This document shows positions 12,301 through 24,300 of a stretch of DNA of 64,000 nt, piece after piece (position 1 is the stretch's first letter; every line of letters starts with the position of its first letter). The notes beneath the pieces are model-generated. The model saw only the letters and a list, made by a program, of their open reading frames with translations, was not told where the DNA came from and did no database searches. The position numbers and the translations under genes are program-made. Origin of the DNA: Patiria miniata (lineage: Eukaryota; Echinodermata; Asteroidea; Valvatida; Asterinidae); the NCBI RefSeq assembly GCF_015706575.1, contig NW_024037056.1, forward strand, positions 10,739,176-10,803,175, read 5' to 3'.

Positions 12301-15300
12301 GCAAGTAGTCTGTCCCACCGTATTGCCAGCGCGTCTGTCTGCCATGCGCAAGGGTCGTTGTGTCTTGCGCAGTATACCGGTAACTGGTGGTTGTTTCGAG
12401 AGGCAAACAGGTCGACATGAGGCCGATCGATCAACAGAAAAAGTGCTTGGACAACCTGCGGACGCAGTGTCCATTCCGTCGGAACGACCCACCCCCTGGA
12501 GAGAGCGTCGGCTGTGACGTTCTCCTCGCCTGGGAGATGAGTTGCCACGAGTGTTACTCCGTGGTCCATACACCAGTGGAAGAGATTCCACGTGAGCGCG
12601 CATAGTTGGGCGGATCGCGTGCCTCCCTGTCGATTGACGTAGGCCACTACTGTGGCATTGTCGCAACGAATGTTGACTACTTGGTTTGTCACTGATGCTT
12701 GAAAACGTTGGAGAGCATTGATGACTGCCAACATCTCCAGCACATTTATGTGTTTTGAGCAATCTGTGGGCCCCCACCGACCCGCTACTTGGCGCGGGTG
12801 GAGGGTGGCCCCCCAGCCAAAAAGTGACGCGTCTGTCGTGATGGTCACTGACGGCCTCGGATTGTGAAAAGCGCGCCCCTCCGTGAGATTGGCATTGTCG
12901 AGCCACCAACGGAGGTGCGGTATTAGCCAAGGTGTGGTCGGCACCAGATGACGTATGTGATGACGACTGGGCCGATAGAAGGACAGCAGATGTAACTGGA
13001 TGGGACGCATCCTTAGTCTGCAAAAGTTCACCACATCTACCATACTGGCCATAAGACCGAGCAACCTTAGCCAGGCTTGCGCTGGGGCCATGGTCGTCGG
13101 GAGAAACAGAGACACACACTGTTGGAGATTTACAATCCGTTCCTCCGTAGGCCGAACCAATCCCTTCTGGAGATTGAGTGACGCTCCCAGAAAGATTGGG
13201 AATTGGGATGGATGTGGATGGGATTTCTCGGCGTTGATAATAAACCCGAGATCCGCCGCTAGACGCCAAGTCAGATTGAGTGCCGCCGATGCGGCCGTCT
13301 GAGATTGAGCAATAATGATCCAATCGTCCAGATACATGAAGATCATCACACCTTGTTTTCTTAATGCGGCCCCGATTGTCTTCACCACACGCGTGAAGAC
13401 CCGGGGTGAGGTGGCTAGACCAAACGGAAGAACCATGAACTCGTACTGGACGTTCTCGTACTGAAAACGAAGAAACTTCCAGTGGTCTGGTCTGACAGGA
13501 ATGTGTAGATACGCATCTTTCAGATCTAGACTGGCTCCCCACGCAGGAGTACGAATCGATTGGAGTATGATGTTGAGCGTATCCATGCGAAAACGTCTTG
13601 GCCGAATAAATTTGTTGAGGGGTTTTAGATTTAAAATCGGGCGCCACATGCCGGCCTCCTTCTTGGGTACCAGGAAGAAGGTCGACATGAAACCCGACCG
13701 TGTCTCCCCCGGAGGGAGCGGGCGAATTGCCCGTTTCCCGAGGAGGGAACTGATCTCCCCTTCGAGGGAGAGACGTTTGGTAAGATCGGACGGAACTACC
13801 GTCGGTCGAACGATCATGTCTGACGGGGGGGTGCTCGAGAACTCGAGTGCGTAGCCGCACCCGATCGTGTCGAGTACCCACCGGTCGGACGTAATTAAAC
13901 CCCAGGACCCCGCAAAGTCTCGGAGACGGCCTCCCACGGGTCCGACGGCGGGAGGCCGCCACGAGTCTACTAAGTCACTTGCGCCAGCCCCCGGGATAGC
14001 GGGGGGCCGGTGCCCGGAAACCACGACCGGATTGGGGCCGTTGTTGTCCAGAGAACGTGCGGGCCTGCGTGGCGCGCGCACCGGAAGTATTGTCCGTGCG
14101 GCCACGAAAACCACCGCGACCAGATTTCAGAGGCTTGCGGCGGGGAATGACAAATGTTTTGCCCTTACCCCGCTGCTGTTTGGGCGCCGGTGCTGGAGGC
14201 TTCTTGAAGTTGATTTTCTCTGTAGCCTTCAGACGTTTGGCCTCATCTCGCATCTGTTCTTCGAATTTATCAGCAAACAGATCCGGGCCCGTCAAGGGGA
14301 GATTTTCAAGTCTTTTGCGAGCACCCTGCGACGGGAGGAAAAGTGCATCGAGCACGTTACCCCGGCGGGTGGACGTTGCTAGGGTCGACACGCGTGCGAA
14401 TTGCTCAAGCACAGAGCGTAGACCATGGTCGAGACAATGAAGGGCCGCAGTCAGCATATCTGCTGGAATCGGCGAATCTTCTTCATAGCCCACGGCCAGA
14501 TATTCCGTGAGAAGAAGCAGGAAAGACGCTGATTTCAAACCGAAGCGTGAAGCTGTATCCATCTTCTTCAAAACATCTTCAAGTTTACCCCGTGTTTTGT
14601 CCACAAAGGGCCGCTTGGAAGACGAACCACTCTCATCGGCCGCAAGTTTATCTTTTGCGGCGTCGGGGATGGTAGGCGGAGTGAAGAACTTCACCTGATC
14701 TTCAGCCGGGAAACGAAAATAATCCCGTTCTCGATTGAGAAACGGCCGCCATTTATCAGTTGACATGATGCTGTCGATACGTTCCACGCATACCTGATCT
14801 AAGGGAAGTACGGGGAATATCTTATCGCTGCTAGATGCGGAGCCCGTCCTTCGCTTGAAAGATTTATGATCAGGCGGAGGGGGCTCATCAGCGGAGGGTA
14901 AATGAAGTACTCTTATCATATCCCTCTGTACTAAACGGAGCTCCGTTTCAGAGATAGACAGCCGCTGTAAACGGTCTGGTTCCTCGTCGTCATCGGATGA
15001 CTCAGCCGATTGTGAGGGCCGAGTTGACTCCGGTGAACGAGCGCCGTCAGGAGGGGCGAGTTGTACCGAACCACGCGGTAGTGGCTGGACAACTTCCTCC
15101 GAGTCAAACTGCATAGATGGATGAATACTCAATACAGGCGGGGATCCCAGCGTACGCGGTAGGTCCCGCGGCCTCTGATCCACCCAACCGTGGCCCACGG
15201 CCGATGCATGCGAGACGCTCGCTGCAGGCCGGGCCTCCGGTGTACGGTCAACCACGTGCGGTATGTCCCGCTGTGCTTGGGCCACCCAACCGTGACCAAC

Positions 15301-18300
15301 GCACGACGACTGTGAAGCCCTCACCGCAGGCGGGGACGCCGGAGCACGACTAATTGTGTGCGGTATGTCCCTCTGTTCCCGGGTCACCCAAGCGTGACCG
15401 GTGACTGAAGACTGTGATGCGGGCCCAGCGACCGATGGCTGTGGGCCGTAATCCACCGCTGCAGGGGGGCCCCCAATAGGGCCCGCCCGGCGGCCTGCCG
15501 ACATAGCCGATAGCGTATCGGAAATTGACTGAAAAGCCAGCAGGAAATCTGCCCTAGAAACCGCGTCCTCCCCCCGGGAGCGTTTGCCCCGGCGGGACCG
15601 GTCAGAGGAGTCGTCAGACCCCGAAGAAGAACGATGTAATCGGCGTGCAGCCTTCTTCTTCTTACTCTTCTTTTTAGAAGAACGGCCCCGAGGTGTGTCC
15701 GAGGAAAACTCGGAAGACACCTGGGGCACCGGGACCCCCGAACAACGGAAAAATTCCGATGACGAGAGTAGTCCCTCTGAGCGAGCTAGCACGGGGGCCG
15801 TCGGCCCGGGATCCCCCGGGGCGATCGGCTCCGTATCGCTCATAATGCACCCGGCCGACAGCGCCTCAGGCCCCGTGGGCTGAGCGAGCGCTGGACGGAC
15901 CGGTAGCCCGTGCAATAGCCCATCCCGACAACCAGTGGTGTTCGGCACTGTGTCGGGAGGGCACGGGTGACTAGCGCCCACCGAAGTGTGACGGCTAGTC
16001 CCCTCGGGCTGCCCCGTGACCGGGGGAGGGCTAGGTGCCAAAGCGGCGCTCGTTGCCGAGCCACGCTTGCCCTGACGGCCCTTCTTAGGCTTTGCTCCGG
16101 CACAGGAGATATGTTTTAGGGGAACCTTGCCGGAGTGTGCCTTTAGTTTGGGTGTTCCGCCCGAGTCGACCGGAGAAGGTGACCGAGGTCCCCTTAACTG
16201 ATCGGCGGAACTGCCAACTCCCCCAGCCGACTGTGGCTGAGGGTGCCGGACGAGAGACTGCTGCCGCGGTAACGTCGGAGCGTTAACGGCAGAGTCCCCC
16301 GAGAACTCGGTCCGTCCCGTGGGAGAGCTATCCCTAACGGTTAATGACAGATCGGCCCTCCCCAAACGCTTCATATTTATGAAATAAATGAAACCCAGAA
16401 GATGATGAAACTCTACAAACTAATGTTATTATTAAATCTTTCATTAAATACTTCTCTTCAACGCAAAAAAGGGTAGTAAATGACGAGGCAAACAGCGAGC
16501 TATTTCACGCACGTCCTACCCGACCTGCCGCTAAGAGAAAAGAGGACGCTCACGAGGCACGCATGCCGCGGGGTGTTATGGGTAGGGCGCCGGAGGGCGC
16601 TATTGTATTTAACTCTTAGCGAAAATACCTGCCGGTAGGGGGAATATGCATAAGTAGTGTTGCTCTACAGGTAAGTAGAGTGAAGTAAACACCAAAGATT
16701 TGGATAAAACTTTGCCTTCATTAAAGTCTTCTGCCTACCTGTCTTAGTTGGAAGATCCCGCCAGTCAGAACCTCAGATTTATGTAGACACTCAACTGGTA
16801 CGTAGTCGCCTTGCTCGTTCAACTCATGGATTTCACAGGACATCTCGATCTTACGGATCAATTCACCCCACCTGGAAAAGGAATGGCAGAATATTTGACC
16901 TAATTTCTGAAATAAATAACCTCATCTTTAAAATGCGACATCCAAACAATCAACACCAGTTAAAAGAAATAGTGTAGAGAGATGCATTGGTTTTCCAAAT
17001 ACAAAACATTGATTCTACACTTTACTGCAAGTTTGTTTCTATAAATTTTGTTTGGGCTCTCACCTATCCGCTAACGATCGCGACTTCGCGTTGAGGTTGT
17101 CGATTTCCCAGCCCGGTTTGGACGACGTGTTGAAGCCGCTGCTGCGATGTCCCCAGACCTCGATGGCGAGGGAGCCCTCCAGGGCATGCTCAATGAAGTC
17201 CTCCGATACGTTGACGGTAAACTCCTGAAAAAAAATATTAAGAGAAATGCTTACGACAACCAGACACGACAGGGGCCATCTTCACGGAACATGACATTAA
17301 TGTTTGCTATACCTCATACATATTCATGATCGAGAGCCAAATTCTCACTAGTCCATTCGCCATCACGTGCCAGCCACTATTTTTGCTGTTTACCAAGCGC
17401 GCACGCAAATTGTATTCACGCACAGGGTAAATACGCATGCGTAGTAAACTACCGCATGGGTTACCCGTGCGACAGTCCACTACGCATGCGCTTTACGAAG
17501 CAATTGTGGAAATGTTGCACGGGTGTAGTATGCAGGCACGAACATCGCCCTAACTGTACACATGAAAAGATGGCGACACACATACAAATGTTATTCAGCA
17601 TTTTCCCAAGCTCAATGATGCCGCACTGGAGAATATTGTGGACAATAACGATGCCTCCTTGACTAAAAAGGTGTCCACAATGCAGTAGAAACTGTTAATG
17701 TATTGCAAAAGAACTGAACTTTCCTGAGCTTGAGCAATATTCTTCTGGTTAGCTGGACAAGTTTCTCCACTAATTAAATGCCGAGGTTGCGTACTGCAAC
17801 AGGAAAATTCGGCAACTGAATATGTAAGAGGTACAGTAAAACAAATACAACATGGTTTGAGGGTGGATAGTCGATATTTGCTCCCCTTGGTATTGGAAGT
17901 TGAAGAACTAATCCCCTCGGCTTCGCCTCGGGAACTAGTTTGTCAATTTCCAATACCGGTACCTCGGGGAGCGAATATCGACTATCCACCCTCAAACCAT
18001 GTTATATTTGTAAAATACTGCTTGCAACTGGTTCTCATCTGCATTTCTGTTTAGTGCATAAATCTGCTTAGCAAATTTGCAAAGACCTTGAAAATTCTTG
18101 CCTCAAAAGGTTACCAACCAAATTGACATGGTTTCCATCTGATTTTTTTGTTGGGCAATATTTTCTGAGAAAATTGCTAAGCACAGAAAATATTTGCTTA
18201 GCAAAAAACAGGATACCAGCTGAAAATCCATACAATGTACATTGCCTGTGACTAGTTCTCTGCTGATTCATGATTAGCACGTGAATTTGCTAAGCAATAT

Positions 18301-21300
18301 TTTTCTGCTTATCAGCTCCATGTAATTGGGCAGATCGAATGTTGGAAGCGTATACTACCATTTGACAGCTCAAACGCCAACGGCCCTGCAGCTTCCTACG
18401 TCTGCTGTAAACAACAGACGAATATTTTCTCTTGCACATCAGCACAGCTAATGCTACCACTAGACACTGGTAGTTAGGCACAGTGCTATTAAGGCCATTC
18501 TCTTTTCAGAGGGGCCAATGTGCTTTGTAAGGCATGGTGTTTAACGCTGTTCTCATTACAGAGGACAAGTCTACAATATTAGTCATGTTTACACAAATGC
18601 TGTTCTCGCTATGGAGGGGCAATATCAGACATGTTTAAAGGCTGTTCTTATTACAGATGGACCAGGAATACAATATCAGGCATGAGGTTTAGAGGCTGTT
18701 CTCATTACAGAAAGACCAGAGATACAATATTGAGCCATGATGTTTAAAGACGGTTCTCATTACAATGAGCAATACCAGGCATGATGTTTTAGGCTGTTCT
18801 TTATACGGAGGGGCCAATGTGTATAACTTAAGTCATGTGCTTTCAAGGCTGTTTCAAATACAGAGGGGCCAATGAACAGTAAGCAGGTCCAATGCTTTTT
18901 AGGCTGTTCTAAAAACACAGGGCGCCTTGCAACGTGTCAGGGACACTGCTAAAAAAAACTAATCTCAATACAGAGAGTGAAAGAGCAGTTATGTAAGGCC
19001 ATTCTCAATCCAAAGGGGAAATGTGCATGAATATGCACGGTGCTTTTTAGGCTGTTCATAATTGAGAGCAATTTTACACGTAAGAAAATACTGCTTAGAA
19101 AATGTATGCGCTAACCAAAACTCAGCAAAGTACCAGTCAACATCAATAAGCACACTGTGGCAGTTTGGCCGGTAACCTATCTTCTGCTAAGCAATTCTCA
19201 TCCCCGCTTAGCATACCTTGGTGTGGTTGAACCTCATGCTCCCTTTGCTGCCGTCCATGGGTCTCCCCGGCAGTTCCTCCAGGTCCGGATTGATGAAAGG
19301 CGGCACCACGGTGGGGCCGTCAAGACCCCAGAAGGTGTACTGACAGAAGACAAAATGGGCGAGGCTGGGGGGTAGGTCCGTGGCGTCTCGGATCTTGACC
19401 TGATGGTCAGAGGGGGGAGAAGATCAGTTGAATATAAATCTTCTCCAGGTGGAAAGAGGCATTGTGGTAAAATGTCTTGCCAAGAAACACAAGCACACGA
19501 GTTGGAAACTCCGACCATGGCTCTCCATGGTATATACTGGATATCAAAATATGTTCGGCATGACTTCCTGTCGACATTACCAGACAATGAAGTAAACATA
19601 GTAGAGAAATGAAGGAGTATAGAAAAGACTGCCCCAAAAGAGCTACGTACCTTGCACGTGAGCGGTGCCCCCACGGCCAGCCCCCCTTCAGGTTCGTGGT
19701 CTTCAAACCCCTCGTATCCGCTTGAGCTCTCGTTGCTGCTCTCTGATTGGCTGTCAAGGGAGTGATCCGAAGCTGGGATGGATCCGCTGATTCGCTGGAT
19801 CTCAATGTGCAGCTTGCCAGCAACCTAACCAAAAACAGCAATATTGAATTTGAAACGGGGGACTATAAAAACTGTAAAAATCATAAACTCAGTAAACTTG
19901 GTAAAGTTTCTCATGAAAGAAGACATTGCCAATTAGAAGACTGCCAACATGGTGCTGGAAAGCTCACATTCTAATCATAATCAATTCATAATCAAGCTCC
20001 ACCCACTTGAATAAACAAGCTCCGCCCGCTTGAACAATCAAGCTCCACCCGCCTGACTAATCAAGCTCCGCCCGCTTGACTGATCAAGCTCCGACCGCTT
20101 GACTAATCAAGCTCCGCCTGCTTGACAAAACAAGCTCCGCCCTCTAGACTAATCAAGCTCCGCCCGCTTGACTAATCAAGCTCCGCCCGCTTGACTAATC
20201 AAGCTCCGCCCGCTTGACTAATCAAGCTCCGCCCGCTTGACTAATCAAGCTCCGCCCGCTTGACTAATCAAGCTCCGCCCGCTTGACTAATCAAGCTCCG
20301 CCCGCTTGACAAATCAAGCTCCGCCAGCTTGACTAATCAAGCTCCGCCCGCTTGACTAATCAAGCTCCGCCCGCTTGACTAATCAATCTCTGCCCGCTTG
20401 ACAAATCAAGCTCCGCCCACTTGAATACTAAAGTTCCACCCACCTCCCCCTGCTGGCTGATGACTGGCACGGCGTAGTCCAACCGCACGTCGTGAAAGAG
20501 AACCTCCAGGAAGATGTTAGCCACGCCTATCAGGCTGTGGTTCTCCTGCGACTCATAGAAAGGATCCTCACACACGGGGTCTTCAGCTTCCTGCTCAGTG
20601 GAGGAGAGAAATGAGAAACAAACACATTGAGGTCAAAGGTCAGGAGGACTGTGTGAATATAGTGGTCAGTGTACATGTACTTTCTTGGGTTTGTTGCCAC
20701 AAGGAGTGGAGTAGAGAATTGAGAAACAAACACAAGGAGGTCAAAGGTCAGGGAGGATTTAATAACTAATTTTGTTTGTGTTAATTTACTCTCAAGAGTT
20801 TATTGCTTCCATAACGTATGCCAGTTTTCCCTGATCTCGGTTTCATCAATGAGGTGTATAGAACATAAAAGGCGTAGCATGTTGTGCCTACAGAGATACA
20901 AACGTCTAGACCAGCAGTTGTGTGCATCAAACCGTGATTTGGAAAAGTATGGGCAAAATGGTTGTTGATAGCGCGCGTAACTCCGCGACCCGCGTTCAAT
21001 GCGAATAGTGTGCAGTGTGCTTACGTAAAAACCTGTATTGTACATGTACATGCGTTGGGGTTTTTTTGGAAAAAGGCTTTACTGCTCAAAATCTGCATGA
21101 AAAGTTTGGTACTGCGCTTTTTTAATCTTTTTGAATCAGATTTAGTATACAAGTGATCTTTTGAACTATCGAAAAATAAGTTCATTGAATTTCGTGACTG
21201 GAATTCTTTTAAAGAATTCCAGTCCAGTAAATTTCCTATACCGAGAAGGTGATTTGCCCATAGTTTGGATTTTAATCATTTTGAAATACTCGTTTTGAAT

Positions 21301-24300
21301 AGGACCTGCGGTCTATGCGTTTATATGGCAGTGGTTGTGCCACAGTCAAGGAAAGAAGTTCCCAGAATGCATTGTGAGGCTGTGTCTGCATTACGTGGCT
21401 ATAGACAATTATCATGTTGCGGCCATCTTGATTTTGTTCCCATCCAAATCAAGGCGAGGCTGGAAGGAAAAATAGTCTGGTTCCTTTTTTGCACAAAAAT
21501 ATCATCATTCGGTACTGTTATTGGATACAGGGAACATGACTGAAATGGTGGCAGCATGATAAAGGTCTATATGGCTTACAATTACACATGAGCCTATGGA
21601 AGCCACGTCCCACAGAAAAGTGTGTGTTTTTGCTGGTTTTAGCCAAGTTAACTTTGGACACAGCTTAAGTCTCAATGGTCTTAGACTCACATCCAGACTT
21701 GCCAAAGCCAGACTCACAAGTCCAAGGCCTTTATGATATCAAAAACAAACTTTGAAGTCTGGAATCAAGTCTATATTGCAGGAAAGGCTGGTATACAAAT
21801 GGCAGAAATAAACTCTAGTTATTTCAAAATATATGATAATATAAATTGTAAGTTCTCTAACACCAAAGGATTGTACATGTAGATACCAAGTTTGAAGTTC
21901 AGAGTTCATCAACCATTGAAATATTAAATTGGGTTAGGAATTCCAAATTATAAAAAGAAAAAGATAAATTGATAGGGAAAAGGGTAGTTACAAATAAAAC
22001 AAATGAAATAAAAAAAAAAATCAAGAGCAATCTGCTACATGTGCCCAAATAATAAATAAATGCCAACTGAATATACACAAATATAAAATGCCTAAAAAAA
22101 TTATGTTTTTATTACATTGGAGACACGGATGCATATTCTTTCTACAATTTGCATACTGCATGGTGCGAGGTTGAAATTTTATTGTGGAAGTTTTTTAGAA
22201 AGTATGGATTATACACATGAATTTGGTGACGTACAGAAGATATTGAATCTAATGTAACACAAGACATGGCTCAATGCAATGCTTGGTCGATCAATATTTT
22301 GTATCATCTCCATGCAACAGTAATGGAGTACCGAAGTGAATATGTCACGCGCACAAAATGTGTGTGAAAGACATTAGCGCGTGCGCGTGATTCAGCCCGT
22401 GAACCAACATGCGCGCATACTCCATTCGTTTGCTCTACACTTTCTGGTTCTAAATGACGTCACACTTCGGTACTCCATCGATGCTAAAGCCATATACAAG
22501 AACGAAGGATGTGACTTTGCGTTTAATTATGTAAATGTTTAACAAATATTTTAGGAACCGTTTAAACGTTTAGTCATTCACAATGGCTGATACATGCTCA
22601 TTATGTCTGCAGACCAACAATGGGAGTAAACGAAAACGTATAAACTTAACGACGTGTGCCCCGAAATGATAACATCATTGTGCTATGTACATGTAGGTTT
22701 CTTAAAACTTCAAGAAAGACTGCATGAGCGGCGAGCATAGGTCCTTTTTTATAATCAGGGTTTAGTTTAAACGTTTGTGGAAATGTTGTGAAGAAATTTA
22801 GAATTGTTTTCATTTTAACGTTTAAACGTGTAAATGTCACATCCTTATTAGCAAACCAACTTGAAAAACATTTACACAATGATATTACTACATCTATCAT
22901 TACACTGTACAATATGAACAAATACAACTTAAATGTAAATATAAACATATTCAAACACGAACAGACTAATACAGTTACGGGCTCAATTGTGCACAAACTG
23001 CACTCCCCTAAATCCATTACGCATACAATGCGTATGCGTTTCATTTTCATGGATGCGGAAAATTCAGTCTGGCTGTACCAGTACGTGTCCCTTTTCATAT
23101 GTACGTATACCGTACGGTGCGTGTCCGCTGCAATCCTCTGTCAAAATCGCTCAATGGAGCGATTTAAATGGATACACAAAGCATGTGGAACATATGCGTC
23201 ACGAATAAAAATATGCGCATGTGGTAAAGAGTCTCTACAGTAAAAATATTAAATGCTGCTGCCAATGCAGGGCGCTTTCCTGGTATGCAGTGATTTTTAG
23301 TACACGATAATTGCACGCGTGAAGCCAGTGATAATTTCGCTTCTAGACAGGCTCCTGACCTCCTTATGAAGCCTACGACATTGTGGAGAGATTGGGAACA
23401 AGCCTACTTTAAAGCGAGGCAAAAAGTTGCGGCCCAGTAAATTTCATCAAATCGTGCCCCCCCCCCCCCCAAAAAAAATGACAGTAGAAAAGAAAAAAAC
23501 AAGACTAATGACACAATCATGGCTTTGTGCATGCGTCACAAACAAACTTTTGGACAAGTTTCGGACTCCATGCAAATAGAGAAATAGGCAAAGTTGTCAC
23601 CTTGGACTTATTGGTTGATGGAAGTCCAGGGGGGTGGCGGGGTTTGGGCAAGAAATAATCCTGTGTTCGGATACAACGAGAATAAGTGTCAGTATGAAAT
23701 GTAAACCGCAAGAACTACTGCAGTTTTCTTTCCGCATACAGTAAACTCCGGCTAGACCGACATTGCACAACTTGTCAAATCGCTGAAGTCGGCCTGCACT
23801 GCATGCATTGGTGTCGAAAAAGGGTGTCCTACTGCATACCACTACGCGGCGCTATAGGATCTTTGCTGCATACATGTACATCGCATATGCATCGTGAGCA
23901 TATCAATACCAGTACCCCCTTTGGGCTGTACGCATGCACTCTATCCATTTTGGGGGTTGTCTTATTGAATGACTAGTGCTGCAGTCAATGCGTGCGTGGT
24001 ATATACCGGACCACGCCGTTACTGTGCACGTACACATGTATCGTGGTCTCCACTATCAATACCCCAAACGTGATGATACAATTCAAAGATTAATTTGCTG
24101 GATTCAACTCGAGCATTAAGGAGATAATCCAGGGTACATCGAAGCCAATTAGTGCAATGAATCATGTGTGCAAAAGATCATGTAAGTCGGCAAAATGACG
24201 ACTTATAGCATATATCGGCATTCGCGTAAGTCGTCACAAGTTCTCGGGTCCCGAGAGTGCCGGTTTAGCCGGAGTTTACTGTAGATCAAAATGGAACGGT

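Larger units (their letters stand above)
10181..16687 (-). mobile_element. DIRS-type tyrosine-recombinase retroelement, looks whole
   Basis: This is a ~6.5 kb element in the sense direction of the host gene. In order it has a 5' inverted terminal repeat, a gag-like frame, reverse transcriptase with RNase H, a tyrosine recombinase, an internal complementary region and a 3' inverted terminal repeat. This is the classical DIRS1 order, different from LTR elements and from Ngaro-type split direct repeats. The three main frames are long and open and 143 bp of the two terminal repeats are identical, so the copy looks whole and young. I see no DNA methyltransferase domain, which some DIRS elements carry. 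It is treated as a resident fossil element in an intron. Confidence 0.93.
9395..16738 (-). other. Intron between window exons 21 and 20, host of the DIRS element
   Basis: The 7.3 kb intron splits the conserved QLRQ/GHSRR motif. It holds a pogo-like MITE (9,509-9,679), an 11-bp minisatellite (9,690-9,998) and the DIRS-type element (10,181-16,687). Without these it would be only a few hundred bases. Confidence 0.9.
17225..19216 (-). other. Intron between window exons 19 and 18
   Basis: It contains a lone TACATATTCATGATCGAG satellite unit (about 17,306), a hairpin MITE (17,834-18,020), GCTTAGCA-family sequence (18,020-18,310 and 19,080-19,200) and a ~60-bp tandem array (18,490-19,070). 17,350-17,830 shows only CpG-containing unique sequence. 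Confidence 0.8.

Noticed and set aside
12100-13962. Most of the long minus frame upstream of the recombinase as a separate protein
   Set aside because: It is the alternate-frame shadow of the reverse transcriptase gene; only its C-terminal part resembles a recombinase.
13975-16374. The 799-codon Ser/Pro/Arg-rich frame as a host gene
   Set aside because: It sits inside the DIRS terminal repeats in gag position, so it belongs to the element.
19990-20440. CRISPR-like regular spacing in the 22-bp array
   Set aside because: Units are contiguous without unique spacers and the sequence is an animal intron.
22788-23243. 151-codon plus-strand frame opposite a 150-codon minus frame
   Set aside because: AT-rich, overlapping on both strands, no domain seen; likely chance.
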